From the NCBI GenBank assembly GCA_903924445.1, contig CAIYBQ010000001.1:1-9155 (forward strand): 9,155 bases of DNA, read 5' to 3'. A model generated the notes under the pieces. That model was given only the letters and a program-made list of their open reading frames with translations. It ran no database searches and was not told the DNA's origin. This document shows positions 1 through 6,683 of this stretch, in pieces (position 1 is the stretch's first letter; every line of letters begins with the position of its first letter). The stretch comes from an uncultured Armatimonadota bacterium (lineage in GTDB: Bacteria > Armatimonadota > Armatimonadia > Armatimonadales > Armatimonadaceae). The translations under genes were made by a program, and so were the position numbers.

Positions 1-405
1 ATGGAGCGGATGGCTTAGCGTAATGTGAAGCACACGATCACCAACTAGCAGCCGCACACTGAGTAGCTGCCAATCGAAAAGTCCACTTCCCGTGGCGCCT
101 TCAATCTCATTTACAGGTCGTCCAAGGTGATCCCGCAGCAAGCCATCTTTGAACAGCAAGCGCTGCCGCCCGGATGCCACATCTACTACGCACAACCGAA
201 TTCCCGACGTCACATAAACGGCATTGTCGTCACCGCCATCAACGAGAAAAATCCTGTCGCCGATCTCCGTAGCAGACCAAAGTCCTGGAAGCGGCGGAAT
301 CGCCGTCGTTACAACCAAACGCTCAAGACGCTTTCCATCATCCCCAAGGAGTAGCAAGCGACCGCCACGCTGTATCAAGACGCTTACCTTGTCGACGGCT
401 GGCAT
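1..405 (-). CDS. Unrecognised beta-rich protein, N-terminal part (runs off the window edge)
   Basis: An open frame on the minus strand starts with ATG at 405 and stays open for 135 codons to the window edge, so the C-terminus is missing. Its ATG overlaps the TGA of the upstream symporter gene by one base (TGATG), which suggests translational coupling. A GAGGAG-type Shine-Dalgarno lies in the end of the symporter gene, with a somewhat long 11-base gap. The product has no obvious signal peptide or membrane segment. It is built of short alternating hydrophobic stretches separated by Gly/Asp turns (for example GGRLLLLGDDGKRL, GDRIFLVDGGDD and VYVTSGIRLCVVDVASG), a texture typical of beta-propeller or other repeat-beta proteins. 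I do not recognise the family. The open frame, coupled start and last place in a tight operon argue that it is real; the propeller idea is only an inference from residue pattern. Confidence 0.6.
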   Translation of the reverse strand, partial: MPAVDKVSVLIQRGGRLLLLGDDGKRLERLVVTTAIPPLPGLWSATEIGDRIFLVDGGDDNAVYVTSGIRLCVVDVASGRQRLLFKDGLLRDHLGRPVNEIEGATGSGLFDWQLLSVRLLVGDRVLHITLSHPLH

Positions 406-1715
406 CAGACTGGCTGCTCCTCAGACTTGTTCTCGCGCTTGCGGCCATCGAGGATACAGGCGATGTTGATGTCACCCATCACATTAATGGCTGTACGGCA
501 GCGATCTAGGAACCAGTCAACAGAGAAAATCAATGCGATGAAGCCAGTGTCAAGGCCAACTGCGTTGAAAACCAATGCCATCGTGACAAGACCAGCTTCC
601 GGGATACCCGCAGCCCCGACGGATGCAACAATACTGGTCAGGACAACCACGACCTGCGCCATCAACGTCAGCTTAATCCCCAGTAACTGCGCAACGAACA
701 GCGCCGCAACAGCCTCGTAGAGGGCCGTTCCATCGTTGTTAAAGTTCGATCCAACCAACGCGCCAAGGGATGCCGATCGTTCCCGAAGGCCAACCTTTTC
801 GCGAAGGCATTGATAGGTCACTGGCATTGTCGCCGTGGATGATGCTGTCGAAAAGGCCATCACCAACGCGTCGCGACATCCGATGAGGACGAGCTTTGGA
901 GATGCCCAGCTACTGAACTGAATGCGGGTCAAATACCAAACGGCCTGCAATATCAACGCAACAATGACCGCAAGAATAAACCATCCGAGTGACAGTAGTG
1001 GAGCCAGCCCCTTGTCGGCAACAATCGTCGCCACAACACCACCAACTCCCAGAGGCACCCACTGCAGCACGCCCATAAGCACCGAAACCAATGTTGCAAA
1101 GGCAACATCGATGACATCAACCACCGTCTTGACGGCTGTGTCCTTATGCTTACGCAACGCAACGCCGAACATCAGGGCAAGAATAATCACACCGATGACA
1201 TTGTTTTCGTTCAGCGGCGAACCAATACTCTTCGGAACATTGTCGATGAATGCAGCAAAGACATCCTTTTTAGGTTCAGGAGCCTTGTAACCAGCCGTCT
1301 CCATCGTTTCCAGAATCAGCTTCTTGTCCGGATCCGCTTCTTTGGATGCCAGCGTTGCCTTTGGTGCAGGTTTTTCCAGATTCGCACCAGCGCCCGGACG
1401 GAGGACGTTCGCAACGAACAACCCGATCAGGATTGCAACAACAGTATTCAGTAGCAGGAGCCCACCAAGGCGTCTTGCAAGGCCCGCTGGAATCTCGGTT
1501 TTCACCAATGCCTGAATCACTGCCACCAAAACCAATGGCGGTGCCAGCATCGACAACATTCTCAGAATCGTCTTCGATGGAAGCTCGAGATATACAACCC
1601 AATCCGGTTTGCCGACGTTATTCAGGATGTAGCCAATGACGGACCCTATCAATAAAGCGATAAGAATCCTGACGTACAACGGCATCCGTTTCCAGTGCAT
1701 CAGCAAAGCGTTCAT
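405..1715 (-). CDS. Dicarboxylate/amino acid:cation symporter (DAACS, GltPh/EAAT fold)
   Basis: This 436-residue inner-membrane protein belongs to the glutamate/aspartate/C4-dicarboxylate symporter family, which couples uptake of anionic amino acids or dicarboxylates to Na+ or H+. Visible landmarks are the serine-rich re-entrant hairpin HP1 (STASSTATMP, about 289-298), the TM7 motif NNDGT (326-330), the HP2 tip GIPEAG (370-375) and the TM8 motif with D400, D404, R407, T408, N411 and D415. These TM8 residues match the substrate- and cation-binding residues of GltPh; R407 matches the arginine that pairs with an acidic side chain, so an acidic substrate is likely. TM7 carries Asn where the family usually has Met (NMDGT). 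A soluble, Lys/Pro/Glu-rich loop at about 106-165 is longer than in GltPh. The ATG at 1715 overlaps the hisD stop as ATGA and has GGAG 7 bases upstream. The exact substrate cannot be read from sequence. Confidence 0.93.
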   Translation of the reverse strand: MNALLMHWKRMPLYVRILIALLIGSVIGYILNNVGKPDWVVYLELPSKTILRMLSMLAPPLVLVAVIQALVKTEIPAGLARRLGGLLLLNTVVAILIGLFVANVLRPGAGANLEKPAPKATLASKEADPDKKLILETMETAGYKAPEPKKDVFAAFIDNVPKSIGSPLNENNVIGVIILALMFGVALRKHKDTAVKTVVDVIDVAFATLVSVLMGVLQWVPLGVGGVVATIVADKGLAPLLSLGWFILAVIVALILQAVWYLTRIQFSSWASPKLVLIGCRDALVMAFSTASSTATMPVTYQCLREKVGLRERSASLGALVGSNFNNDGTALYEAVAALFVAQLLGIKLTLMAQVVVVLTSIVASVGAAGIPEAGLVTMALVFNAVGLDTGFIALIFSVDWFLDRCRTAINVMGDINIACILDGRKRENKSEEQPV

Positions 1716-3025
1716 ATGCTCTCTCCCCCGACATCACCACGGGCTGACCGGGCGTGGCCTTCGAGGCCCTCATAGGTGGCAATGGCCTCAGCAAACGAAG
1801 CCAGATCACGACTAACCCGTTCATCCAGCCAGAGCACACTGGTCTTCTTTGTGAAGTCATCCACATTCAGTGGGCTGGAAAACCTTGCGGCTCCAGCAGT
1901 CGGAAGCGTATGGCTAGGTCCAGCAACATAGTCTCCATGCGCCGCTGATGTGTGTTTTCCGACCAGGATTGCACCGGCATTACGCACGGTATGCGCAAGT
2001 TCCCACGCATCGGAGACATCAAGATGAAGATGTTCTGGAGCAAACGTGTCTACAATGGCCACCATCAACGCACGGTTGTCACAGACGACGGAGACGCTCT
2101 GCTCCGACAGCGATGCCCGGACAATGTCTGCGCGTGGAAGCGTCGCCAGCTGCTCCTTGAGCTCCGCATTGATTTGGTCGAGTAATGCCTGACTCGATGC
2201 CACAAGTAACGCCGCATTCATCGGATCGTGTTCTGTTTGGGCGATCAACTCGCGAGCAGCACCTGCGACATCGGCTGTCTCATCGACCACAACCGCGACT
2301 TCACTCGGTCCCGCAAGCATATCGATACCAACATCACCGTAAACCATCCGCTTCGCGGCGTTAACGTACGCATTCCCAGGTCCGACAATCTTATCCACTT
2401 GGGGAACGGTAGCCGTGCCATATGTCATCGCGGCAATGGCTTGCGCGCCACCGACTGCATAGACTTCATCCACGCCGGCGATATGCGCGGCAGCCAATGT
2501 TCCATCTGGTGGAAGACCAGTTTCCGCCTGCGGAGGCGTACACATAATTATCCTACCGACACCCGCAACGCGTGCAGGCACAGCAGTCATCAGCACCGTA
2601 CTAGGATAGGCCGCTCGCCCACCTGGCACGTAAATTCCAACGCATGCAAATGGAATAATCCGCTGCCCAAGGCGCTCGCCGGGAACTGAGTCATCCAGCC
2701 ACGAATATCGCCGATGCGCTTGATGAAATCGTGTAATCCTATCTTTCGCGACAAGCAGAGCCGTTTCAAGGGGCGAGCCTGCGATACGTTGGCGCGCGGC
2801 CAAGATGGCTTCCTTCGGGACGCGCAATGTCGCTATCCCTGGGCAATCAAACTGCCGCGTTAGAGACAGCAGCGCATCATCTCCAGTCGCACGTACATCA
2901 CTGACGATGGATGAAACCGTAGCATCAACACTTGCCCGTTGACCGGCACGCCGCGCAAGAAAAACATCCCGCAGCGCTGCAAGGTCTCCTGATGTCGTTA
3001 CCGTTGTGCTGAAAAACCAAGCCAT
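1712..3025 (-). CDS. hisD: Histidinol dehydrogenase
   Basis: This 437-residue cytosolic zinc enzyme catalyses the last two steps of histidine biosynthesis, L-histidinol to L-histidinal to L-histidine, using two NAD+. The length is normal for the family. Signature segments appear in order: VPGGRAAYPS (133-142), VGPGNAYV (214-221), IDMLAGPSEV (234-243), the zinc-ligand pair Q263 and H266 in AQTEHD, the catalytic E331-H332 in PEHL, D365 in GDYVAGPSHTLPT, and H424 near the C-terminus, matching the fourth E. coli zinc ligand. All expected active-site residues are present, so the enzyme should be functional. It starts with ATG six bases after the stop of the 65-residue membrane gene, with only a weak purine stretch as ribosome site, and its stop overlaps the symporter start (ATGA). 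No other his gene is in the window, so hisD is separated from any his operon, which is common outside enterobacteria. Confidence 0.97.
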   Translation of the reverse strand: MAWFFSTTVTTSGDLAALRDVFLARRAGQRASVDATVSSIVSDVRATGDDALLSLTRQFDCPGIATLRVPKEAILAARQRIAGSPLETALLVAKDRITRFHQAHRRYSWLDDSVPGERLGQRIIPFACVGIYVPGGRAAYPSTVLMTAVPARVAGVGRIIMCTPPQAETGLPPDGTLAAAHIAGVDEVYAVGGAQAIAAMTYGTATVPQVDKIVGPGNAYVNAAKRMVYGDVGIDMLAGPSEVAVVVDETADVAGAARELIAQTEHDPMNAALLVASSQALLDQINAELKEQLATLPRADIVRASLSEQSVSVVCDNRALMVAIVDTFAPEHLHLDVSDAWELAHTVRNAGAILVGKHTSAAHGDYVAGPSHTLPTAGAARFSSPLNVDDFTKKTSVLWLDERVSRDLASFAEAIATYEGLEGHARSARGDVGGESI

Positions 3026-3031
3026 ATTTCT

Positions 3032-3229
3032 TTATCCGTTCCGTCCGGAAATCTTACTGGCAAGTACAAACAAGCCGGTCATCCCGGTGAGGACCATCGA
3101 GACGCCCCCAATTAAGTAGGCTGGAAACCCCATCAGTACTGAAACAACCGCACCCAGCAGCGCCATCACAAGTGTGGCTATCAACCATTTGAAAAAAATC
3201 GGTTGCCAGTTGAACTCATCGGGATTCAA
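3032..3229 (-). CDS. Small two-TM membrane protein of unknown function
   Basis: This 65-residue protein has two predicted membrane helices, about residues 11-32 and 38-58, joined by a short Gly-Phe-Pro turn, with a short acidic N-terminus (MNPDEFNW) and a basic C-terminal tail (KISGRNG). I do not recognise a family. The start is TTG at 3229, supported by GGAG exactly 7 bases upstream inside the preceding gene. The two genes overlap by 14 bases, so translation is probably coupled. It ends six bases before hisD. Its place between a two-TM protein and hisD suggests that it partners the preceding gene's product in the membrane, but this is inference. The coupled start and clean hydrophobic pattern support a real gene despite its size. 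Confidence 0.75.
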   Translation of the reverse strand: MNPDEFNWQPIFFKWLIATLVMALLGAVVSVLMGFPAYLIGGVSMVLTGMTGLFVLASKISGRNG

Positions 3230-3638
3230 TGTTCTTCTCCATCGCCAATGCCTTTAGCGCTCTGCCTTGCCCATCTGCATCGAATAGACGTGCCTGAACT
3301 CCCTGAAGAGGTTCGAGAACCGTCAACGCATCCGGGTAGCGCTCTGCTTTGATGTACGCATCCGCGAGTTTATAGCGCCACGCCCAGTTTCTCCCGATAC
3401 TCGTCCAGAATGGCCAAAGTGCAAGCGATCCCGCGGCGGCATCCAGAATCATGTTGATGCTACGGACACCCGGAATCGTAATACGAAGCACGGTTATCAG
3501 CATCGATAACAGGATCACCCGAACAGCGAGCATCCAGAGAGCGCGAACCTGTAGGCGATAAAGCGACTTGAGTGCCGATTCAAGGTCGGGAAGCGATGAG
3601 GAATCACCTGTTTCTCGTTTCGACTTGTCTTTCAGCAC
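3216..3638 (-). CDS. Membrane protein with two TM helices and a TPR-like C-terminal tail
   Basis: This 140-residue protein has a charged, Ser-rich N-terminus (1-20), two likely membrane helices (about 33-52 and 61-82) and a soluble C-terminal helix pair. The segment from W87 to P110 fits a single tetratricopeptide-like repeat (W87, L91, A92, Y95, Y101, A104, P110), followed by another helix (about 117-136). I do not recognise a named family. The start is GTG at 3638. No Shine-Dalgarno precedes it; instead a -10-like TATATT ends five bases upstream, so the mRNA may be leaderless. It is the first gene of a probable five-gene operon (this gene, the 65-residue protein, hisD, the symporter and the beta-rich protein). 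The TPR-like part hints at a protein-protein contact, but one repeat is weak evidence. Confidence 0.8.
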   Translation of the reverse strand: MLKDKSKRETGDSSSLPDLESALKSLYRLQVRALWMLAVRVILLSMLITVLRITIPGVRSINMILDAAAGSLALWPFWTSIGRNWAWRYKLADAYIKAERYPDALTVLEPLQGVQARLFDADGQGRALKALAMEKNIESR

Positions 3639-3643
3639 GGTTC

Positions 3644-3649
3644 AATATA
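3644..3649 (-). promoter_or_regulatory. Candidate -10 element (TATATT) for the leaderless 140-residue gene
   Basis: Read on the minus strand, TATATT is followed by GAACC and then the GTG start at 3638. Transcription starting 6 to 7 bases after the hexamer would begin at or next to the start codon. No -35 match is visible at 16 to 18 bases spacing (GGCAGC at 17), so the promoter call rests on the hexamer and the absence of a Shine-Dalgarno. Confidence 0.4.
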
Positions 3650-3703
3650 CATCGTTGCAACCACCCGCTGCCCATCCAGCCAACTAAGTGAACAGACATC
3701 CAG

Positions 3704-3712
3704 TGATACACT
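3704..3712 (+). promoter_or_regulatory. Candidate extended -10 (TGATACACT) for proS
   Basis: TGATACACT fits the extended -10 pattern TGnTAnnnT, which can work without a good -35 box; the hexamer at 17 bases spacing, CTAAGT, is poor. Transcription would start near 3719 and give a leader of about 40 bases before the preferred GTG start. Confidence 0.35.
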
Positions 3713-3745
3713 TTCCATCAAGATTATCGATGTGATGCCACATCC

Positions 3746-3751
3746 GAGGAG
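3746..3751 (+). promoter_or_regulatory. Shine-Dalgarno GAGGAG that decides the proS start
   Basis: GAGGAG lies 7 bases before GTG at 3759. The upstream in-frame starts (GTG 3732, ATG 3735) have no purine-rich site, and the Shine-Dalgarno would lie inside their reading frame. The GTG also gives an N-terminus that lines up with known ProRS proteins. Confidence 0.75.
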
Positions 3752-3758
3752 CCTTTCA

Positions 3759-5492
3759 GTGAGAGCATCGTCCTACTTCGCCCCGACACTTCGCGAAGTT
3801 CCTGCAGAAGCAGAAATTCCAAGCCACAAGCTATTGTTGCGAGCGGGCTATCTCCGCAAGCTGGGCGCTGGCGTCTACACCTACCTCCCTCTTGCCTGGA
3901 AAGTCATCCGCAAGATGGAGCAGGTTCTCCGCGAGGAGCAAGAGGTTATCAATTGCGCAGAGATGCGGATGCCAACATTGGTTCCAAAGGAACTGATGGA
4001 AGAGACAGGCCGATGGGGCCTCGATGTCGTCTACAAGCTGCAGGACCGCCGCAAGGCTGACTTTGCGCTTGGCTTCACGCACGAGGAAGTCATCACAGAT
4101 CTTGCGCGGCAGGAGCTGCGCTCGTGGCGTGACCTCCCGGTGATGCTCTATCAGGTGCAAACTAAGTTCCGGGATGAGCCACGCCCGCGCGGTGGTGTGA
4201 TCCGAACACGCGAGTTTTTGATGTTCGATGCGTACTCCTTTGACCGGGATATTGACGCGATGGACACCAGCTATAAAGCGCAGCGGACAGCTTACGAGCG
4301 CTTCTTTCAACGCATTGGGCTTCGCTATCTCATCGTGGATGCCGATGGCGGTGCGATTGGCGATTTGGACAACCAAGAGTTTATGTCGCTGGCGGATGCC
4401 GGTGAAGACACGGTGCTGAGCTGCGATTCCTGTTCCTATGCGGCAAATGCTGAGAAATGTCCAGTGAATCCGCCCGCGGCAAGCGAGACGGAGCCATCCG
4501 TAAGCCTTGCAGAAGTGCACACACCAAATGCACGGACCATTGACGAAGTTGCTGCGTTCCTTGGAACGGCGTCATCGATGTTCATCAAGACCCTAATCTA
4601 CTCCGCCGATGGCAAGCCGGTTGTCGTTTTGGTCCGTGGCGACCATACGGTCAACGATGTCAAGCTGGCACGCCTCGTCGGCGCCGCTGAGCTTGAGCTT
4701 GCTCCGGAAGCCATGGTGGTCGCTGTCACAGGTGCTCCCGTTGGCTTCGCCGGTCCAGTGGGCCTCACTGGCGTTCCCATTTATGCGGATCATGCCGTGA
4801 CCGTGCTGCAAAGTGCAGTAACAGGCGCAAACAAGGCTGATTTCCACATCACAGGCGTATCCGCTGGCCGTGACTTCACCTGGACAGTCGCCGCTGACAT
4901 CCGAGTTGCAGAAGATGGCGATAGCTGTCCAATGTGTACATCGGGAACGATGCGTACTACTCGTGGTATCGAAATCGGTCACATCTTCAAGCTGGGTGAC
5001 AAGTATTCAAAGGCTATGCAGCTGGATGTCACTGGCGAAGATGGCAAGCTACAGCCAATCCAGATGGGTTGTTATGGAATCGGTATGAGCCGTTCCCTTG
5101 CTGCGATTGTCGAAGCAAGCCATGACAAGGATGGAATCATCTGGCCGATTTCGGTAGCTCCGTTCGAGGTCTGCATCGTGGTCGCGGCGCGGCAGGATGA
5201 TGCCCAGTATGCGGCAGCGGATTCCATTTACAAAGGCATGAAGTCGGCGGGCTTGGATGTTTACTTCGATGACCGTGATGAGCGAGCGGGCGTAAAGTTC
5301 AAGGATGCGGATCTGATGGGCTGCCCGATTCGTGTGGTCGTTGGCAAGGGCTTAGCCACCGGGGTTGTCGAGGTCAAGCAACGCGGCACCGATGTCGTTG
5401 AAACGGTTGCCCTCGCGGACATCATTCAGCACGTAACGGTGCTAAAGCAGCAGCTTCTTACTGCACTAAACCCAGTGACGCATCACGTCTAG
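3759..5492 (+). CDS. proS: Prolyl-tRNA synthetase, bacterial type with editing (INS) domain
   Basis: This cytosolic class II synthetase charges tRNA-Pro with proline; its insertion domain hydrolyses mischarged Ala-tRNA-Pro. From GTG 3759 the product is 577 residues, close to the 572 of E. coli, and begins RASSYFAPTLREVPAEAE, parallel to RTSQYLLSTLKETPADAE of E. coli. An upstream ATG (3735) would add eight residues but lacks a ribosome site. Motif 1 is around residues 72-86, motif 2 around 136-151 (FRDEPRPRGGVIRTRE) and motif 3 is GCYGIGMSR at 437-445. The INS domain spans roughly 215-375 and keeps the lysine (K277, in FIKTLIY) matching the editing lysine K279 of E. coli. CxxC pairs flank the insertion (C212/C215 with C224, and C380/C383) and may bind zinc. 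The anticodon-binding domain follows from about 460. It is a single-gene unit, divergent from the hisD operon and ending in a strong terminator. Confidence 0.97.
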   Translation: MRASSYFAPTLREVPAEAEIPSHKLLLRAGYLRKLGAGVYTYLPLAWKVIRKMEQVLREEQEVINCAEMRMPTLVPKELMEETGRWGLDVVYKLQDRRKADFALGFTHEEVITDLARQELRSWRDLPVMLYQVQTKFRDEPRPRGGVIRTREFLMFDAYSFDRDIDAMDTSYKAQRTAYERFFQRIGLRYLIVDADGGAIGDLDNQEFMSLADAGEDTVLSCDSCSYAANAEKCPVNPPAASETEPSVSLAEVHTPNARTIDEVAAFLGTASSMFIKTLIYSADGKPVVVLVRGDHTVNDVKLARLVGAAELELAPEAMVVAVTGAPVGFAGPVGLTGVPIYADHAVTVLQSAVTGANKADFHITGVSAGRDFTWTVAADIRVAEDGDSCPMCTSGTMRTTRGIEIGHIFKLGDKYSKAMQLDVTGEDGKLQPIQMGCYGIGMSRSLAAIVEASHDKDGIIWPISVAPFEVCIVVAARQDDAQYAAADSIYKGMKSAGLDVYFDDRDERAGVKFKDADLMGCPIRVVVGKGLATGVVEVKQRGTDVVETVALADIIQHVTVLKQQLLTALNPVTHHV

Positions 5493-5512
5493 TCAAGGGC
5501 ATCGGAAAACAC

Positions 5513-5548
5513 AAACCCCGCCGCGGCTAGACAGCCATGGCGGGGTTT
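5513..5548. terminator. Strong intrinsic terminator, probably bidirectional (proS / rseP)
   Basis: A perfect 10-base-pair stem (AAACCCCGCC at 5513-5522 with GGCGGGGTTT at 5539-5548) encloses a smaller GGCT/AGCC hairpin with a four-base loop (5525-5536). On the plus strand it runs into TTTTCGTTTTG, giving the U-rich tail for proS, 20 bases after its stop. On the minus strand the same stem is followed by TTTGTGTTTTCC, so it can also end the dxr-rseP transcript. Its position between convergent genes fits both uses. Confidence 0.9.
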
Positions 5549-5594
5549 TCGTTTTGTTGTGGAGGAAAAACGGTTGGTCACCTCCGCAAGGAAA

Positions 5595-6683
5595 CTACTT
5601 CGGAGCGATGAGCTTCACGACGTCGTTCCACATAATCGTCAGGAAAAGCAATCCCATGATCGCAGCTCCAGCGAGGTACACCCGCTGCATATTGATGGCC
5701 GAGAGCTTCTTACGGCGAATAGCCTCAATCGTCAAAAGGACGAGGTGACCACCATCAAGAATTGGGATTGGGAACATATTGAAGATGAACAAAGACAACG
5801 AAAGGCTTGCCAAGAGCTCGATACGCGTCTGTGCACCGGTTCCAGCGAGAGCATAGAACGTCTGGGCGATGCCGACCGGCCCACCAACAGCATCCTTTGT
5901 CTTTCCAGCCTTGACGATCGAGACAAGTTTTGAGCCGTACTGCGCCGTGGTCGACGCAGCTTCGATCCAGGCGACTCCGAAGCTGCATGGCTCAAAGACA
6001 AATGTCGGCCGTACGCCGATTCGGTAGACATCCTTGCCACCAGTCGAATCTTTTTCAGCCTTTACAACGACGTGACGCTCCGCCTTGCTGTCATCGGCAA
6101 CAAGGAAGTCCATTGGGTTACCCTTGCTGGCATCGATGGTCGGGACAAGCGTATCAATCGTAACTGCTTTGCCATCAATGGAAACAACTTTGTCCCCTGC
6201 TCGTAAACCAGCAACTGCTGCCGGCTTACCCGGCATCACTTGACCAATCTGCGCGGTCATCGATGGCTTACCGTACACGGCAAACAACAAAACATATCCG
6301 AGATAGCCCACTAGAAGCGAGGCGAGCGGACCTGCAAGAATGACTGCAAAGCGCTGATGCACTGGACGCTTGTTGAAGCTATCTTCATCGACAGGCGCTT
6401 TATCTTCGGTATCGCCAGTTTCCTCTTCAATCTCCATCCCGCGAATCTTTACAAAACCGCCTAAAGGATAGAGACGCAGCGTGTATTCCAGAATGCCTTG
6501 ACGCGCGATGGTTACGATTTTTGGTCCAAATCCAACGGCGAACTCAAGGATTGGCATTTTGAATGCACGGGCAGCAAGAAAGTGTCCAAGCTCGTGAAAC
6601 ACGACGAGGATAGCGAAGACGACAACGAATGAAATCGCTGACTCAAGCATCGCCAACGAAAACATCGATTTAAGAAGCGCCAA
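5595..6683 (-). CDS. rseP: Site-2 protease family (M50) intramembrane zinc metalloprotease, RseP/RasP type
   Basis: This 362-residue membrane protease cuts transmembrane substrates, classically anti-sigma factors and leftover signal peptides. The first membrane helix carries HELGH (H30, E31, H34), giving two zinc ligands and the catalytic glutamate. The third ligand lies in the late membrane motif NMFPIPILDGGH (D300). A single PDZ domain spans about 134-220 (with GLRAGDKVVSIDG at 150-162), as in Gram-positive-type members; E. coli RseP has two. An acidic loop (about 83-100) precedes KRPVHQRFAVILAGP. The start is TTG at 6683, with GGAG 7 bases upstream; ATG 6665 lacks a ribosome site and would shorten the N-terminal helix by six residues. 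The first 14 bases overlap the end of dxr, so the two are translationally coupled. No substrate or anti-sigma gene is visible nearby. Confidence 0.94.
   Translation of the reverse strand: MALLKSMFSLAMLESAISFVVVFAILVVFHELGHFLAARAFKMPILEFAVGFGPKIVTIARQGILEYTLRLYPLGGFVKIRGMEIEEETGDTEDKAPVDEDSFNKRPVHQRFAVILAGPLASLLVGYLGYVLLFAVYGKPSMTAQIGQVMPGKPAAVAGLRAGDKVVSIDGKAVTIDTLVPTIDASKGNPMDFLVADDSKAERHVVVKAEKDSTGGKDVYRIGVRPTFVFEPCSFGVAWIEAASTTAQYGSKLVSIVKAGKTKDAVGGPVGIAQTFYALAGTGAQTRIELLASLSLSLFIFNMFPIPILDGGHLVLLTIEAIRRKKLSAINMQRVYLAGAAIMGLLFLTIMWNDVVKLIAPK

Larger units (their letters stand above)
3639..3758. other. Divergent intergenic region with promoters for proS and the minus-strand operon
   Basis: About 120 bases separate the GTG start of the minus-strand operon from the preferred GTG start of proS. 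I see a -10-like element next to each gene (listed separately) and no convincing -35 box for either. There is no T-box-like or other structured leader: the space before proS is too short for a tRNA-sensing riboswitch. Confidence 0.6.

Noticed and set aside
2228..2689. 153-residue plus-strand open frame inside hisD
   Set aside because: Antisense to a complete hisD with all active-site residues; the translation is Arg/His/Cys-rich and looks non-genuine.
3732..3758. proS starting at GTG 3732 or ATG 3735
   Set aside because: No ribosome site precedes them, the nine extra codons contain the GAGGAG of the next start, and the added residues have no counterpart in E. coli ProRS.
3639..3758. T-box or other riboswitch before proS
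   Set aside because: The leader after the likely transcription start is only about 40 bases, too short for a T-box with its antiterminator, and no stem-terminator pair is present.
3831..4520. 229-residue open frame on the minus strand inside proS
   Set aside because: It lies wholly antisense to a well-conserved proS, has no recognisable domain, and its composition reads like the reverse complement of coding sequence.
4593..4982. 129-residue open frame on the minus strand inside proS
   Set aside because: Antisense shadow of the INS-domain coding sequence, with no domain and no ribosome site of note.
5571..5585. A 16S rRNA gene fragment or degraded rRNA operon
   Set aside because: Only about 15 bases resemble the 16S tail; the bases upstream are the proS terminator and do not look like helix 45 or any other rRNA segment.
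6663..6665. rseP starting at ATG 6665
   Set aside because: No Shine-Dalgarno precedes it, whereas TTG 6683 has GGAG at 7 bases and gives a complete first helix; it remains a possible secondary start.
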